This document shows, piece by piece, positions 46,780-57,867 of a stretch of DNA of 64,000 nt. Position numbers and translations under genes: made by a program. Source of the DNA: Eustoma russellianum (taxonomy: Eukaryota; Streptophyta; Magnoliopsida; Gentianales; Gentianaceae). Position 1 is the stretch's first letter, and every line of letters begins with the position of its first letter. The stretch is from contig AP025065.1 in assembly GCA_036186865.1 (NCBI GenBank), positions 9,445,240 to 9,509,239 of the forward strand, given 5' to 3'. The notes beneath the pieces are model-generated. The model was not told where the DNA came from and searched no databases. It was given only the letters and a program-made list of their open reading frames with translations.

Positions 46780-47863
46780 GAGCCCAGTATATCCCAACGA
46801 CACCAAAAGCTATCGTTAGGGTCTGGGGAGGGTAAGTGGTAGGCAGACAATACCTCTATCCCAAGGGATAGAGAGTCTGCTTCCAGTGAGACCCCCGGCT
46901 CTATCTGCATAAATGACATGATAATAGAGCTATGTTGTGCTAGTGTGTTAGTGAGTAGATTCAAGAAATACAAATAAAGGCATTTCGATACTAAAATACA
47001 CAGCACTTATATATATACATGTAATGTAAAACAACGGTATAACCTACGCAACCAAATGGAAAGTTAATCTAAAGGTAGGTAGTGTCTACGCCTATCTATG
47101 TCCCTAATTATACTCTAAAGTGTCTCTATATCTGATCTATACCTCGTTAACCTTAATCTTATGTCTCTATGAACTCCTATCCTGGACCATGTCCTCAGAG
47201 AGGTGCAAATCTAGTAAGTCGTGTCTTATCTGCTCATCCCAAGTCAGTTTGGGCCTGCCTTTACTCATGTTTCCCTCTACAATGAGGCTTTCAATTGCTC
47301 TGACCGACGCCGTTGTCTGTCTCCGCTTGACATGCCCAAACCATCTCAATCTTCCCTCTCTTATCTTATCTGCTATACTAGTCACGCCTAACCTTTCTCG
47401 AAACACCTCGTTTCTGATCCGGTCTAGCCTTGTATGTCCACACATCCATCTTAACATTTTCATCTCTGCCACTTCCATCTTCTGTACTTGTGACCTCTTG
47501 ATGGCCCAGCAGTCTGTCCCATATAGCATTGCCAGTCGCACTGCCACCTTATAAAATTTTCCCTTTAATTTAGTTGGGAAATTTTTGTCACACAGCACCC
47601 CTGAGGCCGCCCTCCATCTACACCAGCCTGCTTGAACTCGATGTGCTACAACATTATCTATGTCGTCATTCTGCTGCACAAATGATCCTAGGTACTTAAA
47701 CTTACTTGCATGTGGTATCACTTGACCATCGATGGTGAGCTGGCTATCCCCACTGTCTGCTACGCCGCTGAAGTCGCAGTGCAGATATTCGGTCTTAGAA
47801 CGGCTAATCTTTAAGCCTTTTCTCTCTAAAACACCTCTCCACTGCTCTACTCTCACACTCAAG
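46748..47863 (-). mobile_element. 5'-truncated RTE-clade LINE
   Basis: Minus-strand LINE 3' end. It terminates in about ten ATG/GAT units (46748-46778), the simple-repeat tail usual for RTE elements, and is flanked by a 15-bp target duplication. The truncated 5' end is at about 47863, inside the RT gene. The 3' untranslated part covers about 46779-47166. Confidence 0.92.
47167..47862 (-). pseudogene. C-terminal part of the RTE reverse transcriptase
   Basis: An uninterrupted 231-codon frame. It reads RVEQWRGVLERKGLKISRSK with TEYLHCDF, then FKYLGSFVQQNDDIDNVVAH, TKLKGKFYKVAVRLAMLYG, TDCWAIKRSQVQKMEVAEMK and RWMCGHTRLDRIRNE, ending with LRWFGHVKRR. These are the thumb and C-terminal blocks of plant RTE-type LINEs. 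The catalytic palm is missing through 5' truncation. The frame is intact over its whole length, so the insertion may be fairly young. Confidence 0.92.
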
Positions 47864-47892
47864 GTATACTATATAAATTGAAAGATCTGAAT
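47864..47892. repeat. 29-bp flank duplication at the LINE 5' junction
   Basis: The segment gtatactatataaatt plus the target duplication start is repeated from 47893. The first copy lies between the LINE 5' end and the right target duplication, as filler. Confidence 0.8.
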
Positions 47893-47894
47893 GT

Positions 47895-48112
47895 ATACTA
47901 TATAAATTGAAAAGCTTGAGGCTGTTACAACAGTTTACCCAAGTCATCCAATAGCACTCAGGGACTTGATTTGTCTTCCGAATCGTTCGTCAGTACAATC
48001 CTGTCTACTTTATTTTTAATTGAATAGTAACATGTAGAATATTATTCTGCAATCTTGATTCCAAATAGGTACTCAATTTGAATTCTTACTCTGACTATTA
48101 GATTGGAGTGAC
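47895..48112. other. Unassigned DNA between the LINE and the copia array
   Basis: No coding or repeat signal is seen here. Confidence 0.45.
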
Positions 48113-48117
48113 AACTA
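48113..48117. repeat. Left target duplication of the copia array
   Basis: The bases aacta precede the first LTR and recur at 58607-58611, after the third LTR. Confidence 0.9.
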
Positions 48118-48854
48118 TGTAGGGGAGAAACAACAAGTAGAATACAACACCTACAAGGATCAATTTCAAGACAACCAACCAAAGCTTAACTCAATTCACC
48201 ACAATTGATTCACCAAGCAAAGATCAATCTCACATCAAAACCTCAAGCAAATTATCCAAGATAAAGCTTCAAACAACACAAGAGATTTATACGTGGAAAA
48301 ACCCCTTCAATGTGAAGGATAAAAAACCACGGGACTTGTAAGGAGTCCACCCTTCTTCTTCTCTTATTATGAAAATTGAGGGTAAAAACACCCAAATCAA
48401 TCTACAATGATGTTACAGCCCACCAACAACAACATACATAAGAGCCAACAATTGAGGGGAATAAAAGTGCAGAAATTTCACCAAAAACCGCAGCTGACAC
48501 CAGCAGCGATTAAAAACGATCCAAAGCTCCGATTCAAAAACTGAACGGTCAAAATGTAGCCCTGTGTGTTGCAAAGAAGCTGTCCGAATTTCAGCAAAAT
48601 CCAACGGTTGGATCTCCGACGATCGTCAAAATTGTACAGGCTGCCCAGAAAACTCTGCAATCTGCGAAAACTCTCTCCTCCCTCTTTTCTCTGTTTTTTC
48701 GTGTGTAAAACTGCTGGTCCTCTACAGTCGACCCCCAGCCTCAAAAAACACATTTCCAAGGGTTGCTCAAACCATTTGGGCCTTACAAAATAAGTGATTG
48801 GTCTATCACTTACAAAATGTCCAATAACAAATGGACTGGACTAATGCCCCAACA
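48118..48854 (-). repeat. LTR 1 of the array (3' LTR of copy A)
   Basis: In plus coordinates it runs from tgtaggggag to taatgccccaaca. At several sites where LTRs 2 and 3 agree, LTR 1 differs (for example ggtcaaaatg instead of ggtcagaatg, and caaagaagctgtccg instead of cgaagaagctatcca). Confidence 0.95.
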
Positions 48855-48868
48855 ATCTCCCCCTCCAG
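48855..48868 (-). promoter_or_regulatory. Polypurine tract, copy A
   Basis: The minus strand reads CTGGAGGGGGAGAT directly before the LTR start TGTTGGGGC. Confidence 0.92.
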
Positions 48869-48900
48869 TCCAATTTGGGGAAGATCATTCGTAAAGCTCA

Positions 48901-50193
48901 TCAAAAGGACATACCTGCAAGCTTGGAACAAAATTCAAGCTTGCTTCCTGGAACTACCTTTGTCAACATATCAGCACCATTCTTGTTGGTGTGGATCTTC
49001 TTCAACTTCATTAGTTGCTCTTCAATGACATCACGCAACCAATGATATCTTACATCAATATGCTTCGTGCGGGCATGATACACGCTGTTTTTGTTCAAAT
49101 CCATAGCACTTTGACTATCACAAAACACAACATACTCACTTTGCTTCAAACCCAACTCTTGAAAGAAACGCTTCAACCAAAGCATTTCTTTGCATGCTTC
49201 CACAGCTGCTATATACTCCGCCTCGGTTGTAGACAATGCTACACACTTCTGTAGCTTGGATTGCCATGAAATGGCTCCCCCTGCAAATTTGAACAAGTAA
49301 CCTGAGGTAGACCTTCTGTTATCAAGATCACCAGCCATGTCAGCATCTGTAAATCCCTCAAGAATAGGCTCACCACCTCCAAAACACAAGCTCAATTTTG
49401 AGGTGCCATGCAAATATCTCAAGATCCACTTTACAGCTTCCCAGTGAACCTTGCCTGGATTAGCCAAGAATCTGCTAACCAATCCAACAGCATGTGGTAT
49501 ATCCGGTCTTGTACACGCCATGGCATACAGCAATGAACCAACAGCAGAGGAGTAAGGAATATGTGACATACTTTCCTTCTCTTTCTTGGTAGTAGGACAA
49601 CACTGCTTGCTCAACTTGAAATGACCTGCAAGTGGTGTATTAACTGGCTTGGCATTCTTCATATTCAAACTTTCAAGCACCCGTTCAATATACTTCTCTT
49701 GTGACAGCCAAAGCTTACCAGCTTTTCTATCACGAACAATTTCAATGCCAAGAATTTGCTTTGCAGGACCCAAATCTTTCATATCAAAGGACTTTGACAA
49801 ATCCTCTTTCAACCTGCGAATCATCTCAACATCTTGTCCCACTATCAGCATATCGTCAACATACAAGCAAAGGATAATGAAGTTACCTTCAAAAAACTCT
49901 CTAAAGTAAACACAAGGATCTGCAGAAGTCCGCTTGTATCCATTAGTACTCATAAAGGAATCAAACTTGTGGTACCATTGCCTTGGTGCCTGCTTAAGTC
50001 CATAGAGACTCTTTTTCAACTTACAAACAAAATTCTCCTTTCCTTTGACTTCAAATCCTTCCGGCTGCTCCATGTAAATCTCCTCATTCAAATCACCATG
50101 TAAGAAAGCAGTTTTTACATCAAGTTGTTCAAGTTCAAGATCCAAACTGGTAGCTAGTCCCAAAATTATACGAATAGAAGTCATCTTCACCAC
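48901..50193 (-). pseudogene. RT and RNase H of copia copy A
   Basis: A 430-codon open frame. RT has LEQLDVKTAFLHGDLNEEIY, KKSLYGLKQAPRQWYHKFDS and the catalytic YVDDMLIVG. RNase H has FTDADMAGDLDNRRSTSGYL, ALSTTEAEYIAAVEACKEML and RTKHIDVRYHWLRDVIEEQL. The first ATG is internal; a one-base loss near 50238 separates this frame from the upstream polyprotein. About 98 percent of residues match copy B by eye. Confidence 0.95.
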
Positions 50194-51908
50194 TGGTGCA
50201 AAGATCTCATCAAAGTCGATGCCTTTCTTCTGGTGGCATCCTTCACCATTTGTTTTGCCTTCCGCCTCACTAGCTTGTGGCCATCTTTCTTGTTCTTAAA
50301 CAACCACCTGTTCTTCAAGACTTTCTTCCCTGTTGGACGCTTCACCAAGTCATAGGTTTCATTCTTCTTTAAAGAATCCATCTCTTCTTGCATAGCCTTG
50401 AGCCAATGGTCTTTGTCTGGATGTGACAACACCTCTTGAAGACTCTCAGGTTCCCCCTCATCTGTGATTAGGATATACTCTGAACTGGGATAAAGTCTTG
50501 AAGGTTGTCGAACTCGGGTTGACTTTCTAACTGTTTGCTCTTTCACCTATGGACTGAATTGCTCCCCCTGATTAGAAGACTCTCCATGTTCAACATCTCC
50601 ATCTTCATTTTCAGGTTGTGGTACCACAACTTCTGGTTGTACCTCTTCAATATGGTCATGTTCATGAATGGTGTCATGACCATCCTCGGGAGCATCACCT
50701 GTTTGTTGATCATCTGGAACAGAAATAGGAGACATATCAGTAGCATCATGAGAGAAATCAGTAGAATAAGACTTACAAGCACCTAAGAGTTGAAAACCCA
50801 TCTCGTGCTCATAAAAGACAACATCTCTACTCCTCACAACTTTTTGCTTTGCTGGATCATAAAGTCTGTAACCAAACTCTTCATCACCATATCCAACAAA
50901 CACACAAGGAGAAGTCTTGAAATCAAGCTTCAATCTCTGTTCTTTCGGTACATGCATGAAAGCCTTGCATCCAAACACCCTCAAATGAGAATAAGAGGGA
51001 TCTTTCTCGAACCAAACCCTCTCAGGAATCTCAAACTCCAAAGGAACTGATGGTGCTCTATTTATCAAGTACACAGCGGTTCCAACTGCTTCTCCCCAAA
51101 ACGACTTAGGAAGATTGGACATCCTAAGCATACATCTCACTTTTTCAACAATAGTTCTGTTCATCCTCTCGGCAACACCATTGTGTTGTGGGGTACCAGG
51201 TTCTGTTCGTTCATGCCGAATGCCATATCTTGAGCAATATGCTTTAAACTCATTTGAAGTGTATTCACCTCCTTTATCAGTTCGGAGACGCTTCAATTTG
51301 GAATCTGACTCCCTTTCTACGATGGCATGAAACTTCTGAAAGATACTAAACACCTCGCTTTTGTTCTTCATCATATAAACCCAAGTTCTCCGAGTAGCAT
51401 CATCAATAAAAATAACAAAGTATTTGTTACCACCAAGTGATTCCACCTCTATGGGACCACACACATCAGAGTAAACCAACTCTAGCTTCACTTTCTTTCT
51501 TGTGGATCTCCTCGGAAAAGAAACTCTATGTTGCTTTCCTGATAAACAATGATCACAAGGATCAAGAGAGATGGTAACATCAACAGGAATAAGAGACTTA
51601 CCAGCCAGCAACTTTATACCCTTCTCACTGACATGCCCCAATCTTCGGTGCCATAAGTTAGGTGAAGTTTTCTCCTCAACAGCATTCAACTCACTAGTAC
51701 ACACTTTCAAGTGTGTCTTATATAAGATGCAGCAGAGTTTGCCACGAGCAACAGTCAAGGAACCCTTAGACAATTTCCATTTACCCTCACCAAAAGTGTG
51801 CTTGTAACCTTCTTGATCAAGTACATTAGCAGACAATAAATTGAGGCGTAAATCTGGAATGTGGCGAACATCTCTCAATGTCAAATAGCATCCAACACTG
51901 GTTTGTAC
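50194..51908 (-). pseudogene. Integrase and RT start of copia copy A
   Basis: It opens after the TGA at 51909-51911. The integrase has LWHRRLGHVSEKGIKLLAGK, CDHCLSGKQHRVSFP, the DDE blocks YSDVCGPIEVESLGGNKYFV, RTDKGGEYTSNEF and NGVAERMNRTIVEKVRCML. A second nonsense codon, TAG at 50547-50549, interrupts the linker where copy B has CAG. The following part (50187-50546) carries EEMDSLKKNETYDLVKRPTG, the RT lead-in, and ends at the shared frameshift. TDKGGEY has Lys where relatives have Asn. Confidence 0.94.
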
Positions 51909-52958
51909 TCAAATATCTCCAATTCCAACAATACTAGCTGAACTCTGGTTTCCCATCTTCACACTACCAAAATCTCCAGCTCGGTAGTCAATAAAGTACT
52001 CCTTAACAGGAACACAATGATAAGAAGCCCCAGTATCAACAAGCCATTCAGAACTGGAATTGTCAACATGACAACAATCTCCAGCAGTACAAATCAAAGA
52101 AACAGAATCATCTGAAGTAGAAGCTGTCGCAGCTGTATTCTTGTCCTTGCCCTCTTTGTGATGATCATTTTTCTTCTTTTGATGATCTCTTTTCAACTTA
52201 TAGCAAAATTTTTGAATATGGCCAGGCTTGCTACAATAGTGACATATCGTGGGTTTTCTCCCATCCTTGGACTTGGACCTGTACTTTGACTTGCCACGCC
52301 CCTTGGGACATCTACTCTTGCTTCTTCCTCTATTCTCTACCACAAGTGCCTGTGAAATATCAACCCCCATCTCCTTTCTTCTAAGCTCTTCATTGAACAT
52401 GCTCTCTTTAATGACATCCAATGAAAGCGTACCATCTGGAGCTGAGTTGCTGATGGACACAACCAAGGTTTTCCAACTGTCCGGCAGAGAACTCAATAGG
52501 AATAAAGCCTGCAACTCATCATCAAGAACAATCTTCATCACAATCAACTTGTTAATGATATCTTGAAAGTCACTTAGATGCTCAGAAACTGACTTCCCTG
52601 GCTTCAACTTGAGATTAACAAGTCTCTTAATCAATGAGGCATTGTTGTGAGCAGTCTTTCTTTCATAAAGACCCTCCAATTTTCTCCACAACTCAAGTGG
52701 CTCATTCTCTTGGGACACATGATTGAATATGCTAATGTCAATCCACTGTCTAATTGTTCCCAATGTCTTTCTCTTTAGCTTTTCCCATTCTTTATCCGAC
52801 ATCTTCTCTGGTTTAGTGGGCGTGTCATCTTTCTTGGTTTTATCCACATCAATTGAGTCAAACAAATCTTTACAGTATAGCAAATCTTCCATCATCGGAC
52901 GCCAAATGGAATAATTTGTTGATGTCAATTTAACCATAGAATGATTTCCAGATTCCAT
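51909..52958 (-). pseudogene. Gag and protease of copia copy A
   Basis: A 349-codon frame from MESGNHSMVKLTSTNYSIW. Gag body blocks are DKEWEKLKRKTLGTIRQWID and LVNLKLKPGKSVSEHLSDFQ. The zinc knuckle CHYCSKPGHIQKFC follows, then the protease SEWLVDTGASYHCVPVKEYF (DTGA). The frame ends with TGA where copy B has CGA, a C-to-T change at a CpG. Confidence 0.95.
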
Positions 52959-52977
52959 ATCTACAGTTTAACTAAAT

Positions 52978-52989
52978 GCTCTGATACCA
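52978..52989 (-). promoter_or_regulatory. Primer binding site, copy A
   Basis: The minus strand reads TGGTATCAGAGC, the initiator Met tRNA complement, two bases from the middle LTR. Confidence 0.95.
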
Positions 52990-52991
52990 GT

Positions 52992-53730
52992 TGTAGGGGT
53001 GAAACAACAAGTAGGATACAACACCTACAAGGATCAACTTCAAGACAACCAACCAAAGCTTAACCCAATTCACCACAATTGATTCACCAAGCAAAAATCA
53101 ATCTCACATTAAAACCTCAAGCAAATTTTCCAAGATAAAGCTTCAAACAACACAAGAGATTTATACGTGGAAAAACCCCTTCAATGTGAAGGATAAAAAA
53201 CCACGGGACTTGTAAGGAGTCCACCCTTCTTCTTCTCTTATTATGAAAATTGAGGGTAAAAACACCCAAATCAGTCTACAAGGATGTTACAGCCCACCAA
53301 CAACAACATACATAAGAGCCAACAATTGAGGGAGAATAAAAGTGCAGAAATTTCACCAAAAACCGCAGCTGACACCAGCAGCGATTAAAAACGATCCAAA
53401 GCTCCGATTCAAAAACTGAACGGTCAGAATGTAGCCCTGTGTGTTGCGAAGAAGCTATCCAAATTTCAGCAAAATCCAACGTTTGGATCTCCGGCGATCG
53501 TCAAAATTGTACAGGCTGCCCAGAAAACTCTGCAATCTGCGAAAACTCCCTCCTCCCTCTTTTCTCTGTTTTTTCGTGTGTAAAACTGCTCGTCCTCTAC
53601 AGTCGACCCCCAGCCTCCTAAAAACACATTTCCAAGGGTTGCTCAAACCATTTGTGCCTTACAAAATAAGTGATTGGTCTATCACTTACAAAATGTCCAA
53701 TAACAAATGGACTGGACTAATGCCCCAACA
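52992..53730 (-). repeat. LTR 2 of the array, shared by both copies
   Basis: It serves as 5' LTR of copy A and 3' LTR of copy B. It agrees with LTR 3 against LTR 1 at about six sites, but also has private changes (for example caaaaatcaatctcacatta). No target duplication surrounds it. Confidence 0.95.
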
Positions 53731-53744
53731 ATCTCCCCCTCCAG
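53731..53744 (-). promoter_or_regulatory. Polypurine tract, copy B
   Basis: Identical to the tract of copy A and directly beside LTR 2. Confidence 0.92.
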
Positions 53745-53776
53745 TCCAATTTGGGGAAGATCATTCGTAAAGCTCA

Positions 53777-55069
53777 TCAAAAGGACATACCTGCAAGCTT
53801 GGAACAAAATTCAAGCTTTCTTCCAGGAACTACCTTTGTCAACATATCAGCACCATTCTTGTTGGTGTGGATCTTCTTCAACTTCATTAGTTGCTCTTCA
53901 ATGACATCACGCAACCAATGATATCTTACATCAATATGCTTCGTGCGGGCATGATACACGCTGTTTTTGTTCAAATCCATAGCACTTTGACTATCACAAA
54001 ACACAACATACTCACTTTGCTTCAAACCCAACTCTTGAAAGAAACGCTTCAACCAAAGCATTTCTTTGCATGCTTCCACAGCTGCTATATACTCCGCCTC
54101 GGTTGTAGACAATGCTACACACTTCTGTAGCTTGGATTGCCTTGAAATGGCTCCCCCTGCAAATTTGAACAAGTAACCTGAGGTAGACCTTCTGTTATCA
54201 GGATCACCAGCCATGTCAGCATCTGTAAATAAATTAAGAATAGGCTCACCACCTCCAAAACACAAGCTCAATTTTGAGGTGCCATGCAAATATCTCAAGA
54301 TCCACTTTACAGCTTCCCAGTGAACCTTGCCTGGATTAGCCAAGAATCTGCTAACCAATCCAACAGCATGTGCTATATCCGGTCTTGTACACACCATGGC
54401 ATACATCAATGAACCAACAGCAGAGGAGTAAGGAATATGTGACATACTTTCCTTCTCTTTCTCGGTAGTAGGACAACACTGCTTGCTCAACTTGAAATGA
54501 CCTGCAAGTGGTGTATTAACTGGCTTGACATTCTTCATATTGCACCTTTCAAGCACCCGTTCAATATACTTCTCTTGTGACAGCCAAAGCTTACCAGCTT
54601 TTCTATCACGAACAATTTCAATGCCAAGAATTTGCTTTGCAGGACCCAAATCTTTCATATCAAAGGACTTTGACAAATCCTCTTTCAACCTGCGAATCAT
54701 CTCAACATCTTGTCCCACTATCAGCATATCGTCAACATACAAGCAAAGGATAATGAAGTTACCTTCAAAGAACTCTCTAAAGTAAACACAAGGATCTGCA
54801 GAAGTCCGCTTGTATCCATTAATACTCATAAAGGAATCAAACTTGTGGTACCATTGCCTTGGTGCCTGCTTAAGTCCATAAAGACTCTTTTTCAACTTAC
54901 AAACAAAATTCTCCTTTCCTTTGACTTCAAATCCTTCCGGCTGCTCCATGTAAATCTCCTCATTCAAATCACCATGTAAGAAAGCAGTTTTTACATCAAG
55001 TTGTTCAAGTTCAAGATCCAAACTGGTAGCTAGTCCCAAAATTATACGAATAGAAGTCATCTTCACCAC
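53777..55069 (-). pseudogene. RT and RNase H of copia copy B
   Basis: A 430-codon frame like that of copy A, with YVDDMLIVG, FTDADMAGDPDNRRSTSGYL and ALSTTEAEYIAAVEACKEML. It is cut off from the upstream frame by the same one-base loss, here near 55114. The catalytic residues are intact. Confidence 0.95.
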
Positions 55070-57834
55070 TGGTGCAAAGATCTCATCAAAGTCGATGCCT
55101 TTCTTCTGGTGGCATCCTTCACCACTTGTCTTGCCTTCCGCCTCACTAGCTTGTGGCCATCTTTCTTGTTCTTAAACAACCACCTATTCTTCAAGACTTT
55201 CTTCCCTGTTGGACGCTTCACCAAGTCATAGGTTTCATTCTTCTTTAAAGAATCCATCTCTTCTTGCATAGCCTTGAGCCAATGGTCTTTGTCTGGATGT
55301 GACAACACCTCTTGAAGACTCTCAGGTTCCCCCTCATCTGTGATTAGGATATACTCTGAACTGGGATAAAGTCTTGAAGGTTGTCGAACTCGGGTTGACT
55401 TTCTAACTGTTTGCTCTTCCACCTGTGGACTGAATTGCTCCCCCTGATTAGAAGACTCTCCATGTTCAACATCTTCATCTTCATTTTCAGGTTGTGGTAC
55501 CACAACTTCTGGTTGTACCTCTTCAATATGGTCATGTTCATGAATGGTGTCATGACCATCCTCGGGAGCATCACCTGTTTGTTGATCATCTGGAACAGAA
55601 ATAGGAGACATATCAGTAGCATCATGAGAGAAATCAGTAGAATAAGACTTACAAGCACCTAAGAGATGAAAACCCATCTCGTGCTCATAAAAGACAACAT
55701 CTCTACTCCTCACAACTTTTTGCTTTGCTGGATCATAAAGTCTGTAACCAAACTCTTCATCACCATATCCAACAAACACACAAGGAAAAGTCTTGAAATC
55801 AAGCTTCAATCTCTGTTCTTTCGGTACATGCATGAAAGCCTTGCATCCAAACACCCTCAAATGAGAATAAGAGGGATCTTTCTCGAACCAAACCCTCTCA
55901 GGAATCTCAAACTCCAAAGGAACTGATGGTGCTCTATTTATCAAGTACACAGCGGTTCCAACTGCTTCTCCCCAAAACGACTTAGGAAGATTGGACATCC
56001 TAAGCATACATCTCACTTTTTCAACAATAGTTTTGTTCATCCTCTCGGTAACACCATTGTGTTGTGGGGTACCAGGTTCTGTTCGTTCATGCCGAATGCC
56101 ATATCTTGAGCAATATGCTTTAAACTCATTTGAAGTGTATTCACCTCCATTATCAGTTCGGAGACGCTTCAATTTGCAATCTGACTCCCTTTCTACCATG
56201 GCATGAAACTTTTGAAAGATACTAAACACCTCGCTTTTGTTCTTCATCATATAAACCCAAGTTCTCCGAGTAGCATCATCAATAAAAATAACAAAGTATT
56301 TGTTACCACCAAGTGATTCCACCTCTATAGAACCACACAGATCAGAGTAAACCAACTCTAGCTTCACTTTCTTTCTTGTGAATCTCCTCGGAAAAGAAAC
56401 TCTATGTTGCTTTCCTGATAAACAATGATCACAAGGGTCAAGAGAGATGGTAACATCAACAGGAATAAGAGACTTACCAGCCAGCAACTTTATACCCTTC
56501 TCAGTGACATGCCCCAATCTTCGGTGCCATAAGTTAGGTGAAGTTTTCTCCTCAACAGCATTCAACTCACTAGTACACACTTTCAAGTGTGTCTTATACA
56601 AGATGCAGCAGAGTTTGCCACGAGCAACAGTCAAGGAACCCTTAGACAATTTCCATATACCCTCACCAAAAGTGTGCTTGTAACCTTCTTGATCAAGTAC
56701 ATTAGCAGACAATAAATTGAGGCGTAAATCTGGAATGTGGCGAACATCTCTCAATGTCAAATAGCATCCAACACTGGTTTGTACTCGAATATCTCCAATT
56801 CCAACAATACTAACTGAACTCTGGTTTCCCATCTTCACACTACCAAAATCTCCAGCTCGGTAGTCAATAAAGTACTCCTTAACAGGAACACAATGATAAG
56901 AAGCCCCAGTATCAACAAGCCATTCAGAACTGGAATTGTCAACATGACAACAATCTCCAGCAGTATAAATCAAAGAAACAGAATCATCTGAAGTAGAAGC
57001 TGTCGCAGCTGTATTCTTGTCCTCGCCCTCTTTGTGATGATCATTTTTCTTCTTTTGATGATCTCTTTTCAACTTATAGCAAAATTTTTGAATATGGCCA
57101 GGCTTGCTACAATAGTGACATATCGTGGGTTTTCTCCCATCCTTGGACTTGGACCTGTACTTTGACTTGCCACGCCCCTTGGGACATCTACTCTTGCTTC
57201 TTCCTCTATTCTCTACCACAAGTGCCTGTGAAATATCAACCCCCATCTCCTTTCTTCTAAGCTCTTCATTGAACATGCTCTCTTTAATGACATCCAATGA
57301 AAGCGTACCATCTGGAGCTGAGTTGCGGATGGACACAACCAAGGTTTTCCAACTGTCCTGCAGAGAACTCAATAGGAATAAGGCCTGCAACTCATCATCA
57401 AGAACAATCTTCATCACAGTCAACTTGTTAATGATATCTTGAAAGTCACTTAGATGCTCAGAAACTGACTTCCCTGGCTTCAACTTGAGATTAACAAGTC
57501 TCTTAATCAATGAGGCCTTGTTGTGAGCAGTCTTTCTTTCATAAAGACCCTCCAATTTTCTCCACAACTCAAGTGGCTCATTCTCTTGGGACACATGATT
57601 GAATATGCTAATGTCAATCCACTGTCTAATTGTTCCCAATGTCTTTCTCTTTAGCTTTTCCCATTCTTTATCCGACATCTTCTCTGGTTTAGTGGGCGTG
57701 TCATCTTTCTTGGTTTTATCCACATCAATTGGGTCAAACAAATCTTTACAGTATAGCAAATCTTCCATCATCGGACGCCAAATAGAATAATTGGTTGATG
57801 TCAATTTAACCATAGAATGATTTCCAGATTCCAT
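55063..57834 (-). pseudogene. Gag, protease and integrase of copia copy B
   Basis: A single open frame of 923 codons from MESGNHSMVKLTSTNYSIW. In order it has gag, a zinc knuckle at residues about 238-251 (CHYCSKPGHIQKFC), protease DTGA at about residue 305, the integrase zinc end (HRRLGHV ... CDHC), DDE core blocks YSDLCGSIEVESLGGNKYFV, RTDNGGEYTSNEF and NGVTERMNKTIVEKV, then the RT lead-in KKNETYDLVKRPTGKKVLKN. It lacks the two nonsense codons of copy A. The frame closes early after KDATRRKASTLMRSLHQW because of the shared one-base loss. Without that loss the polyprotein would be uninterrupted, so this is the least damaged copy in the window. Confidence 0.95.
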
Positions 57835-57853
57835 ATCTACAGTTTAACTAAAT

Positions 57854-57865
57854 GCTCTGATACCA
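57854..57865 (-). promoter_or_regulatory. Primer binding site, copy B
   Basis: The minus strand reads TGGTATCAGAGC beside LTR 3. Confidence 0.95.
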
Positions 57866-57867
57866 GT

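Noticed and set aside
46595..46819. Open frame with a run of histidines
   Set aside because: The run is the (CAT)n tail of the RTE LINE read on the wrong strand; the frame starts in a dispersed repeat.
52249..52566. Plus-strand open frames inside the copia array, such as a hydrophobic 105-codon frame
   Set aside because: They are antisense shadows of gag-pol and appear at the same offset in both copies.
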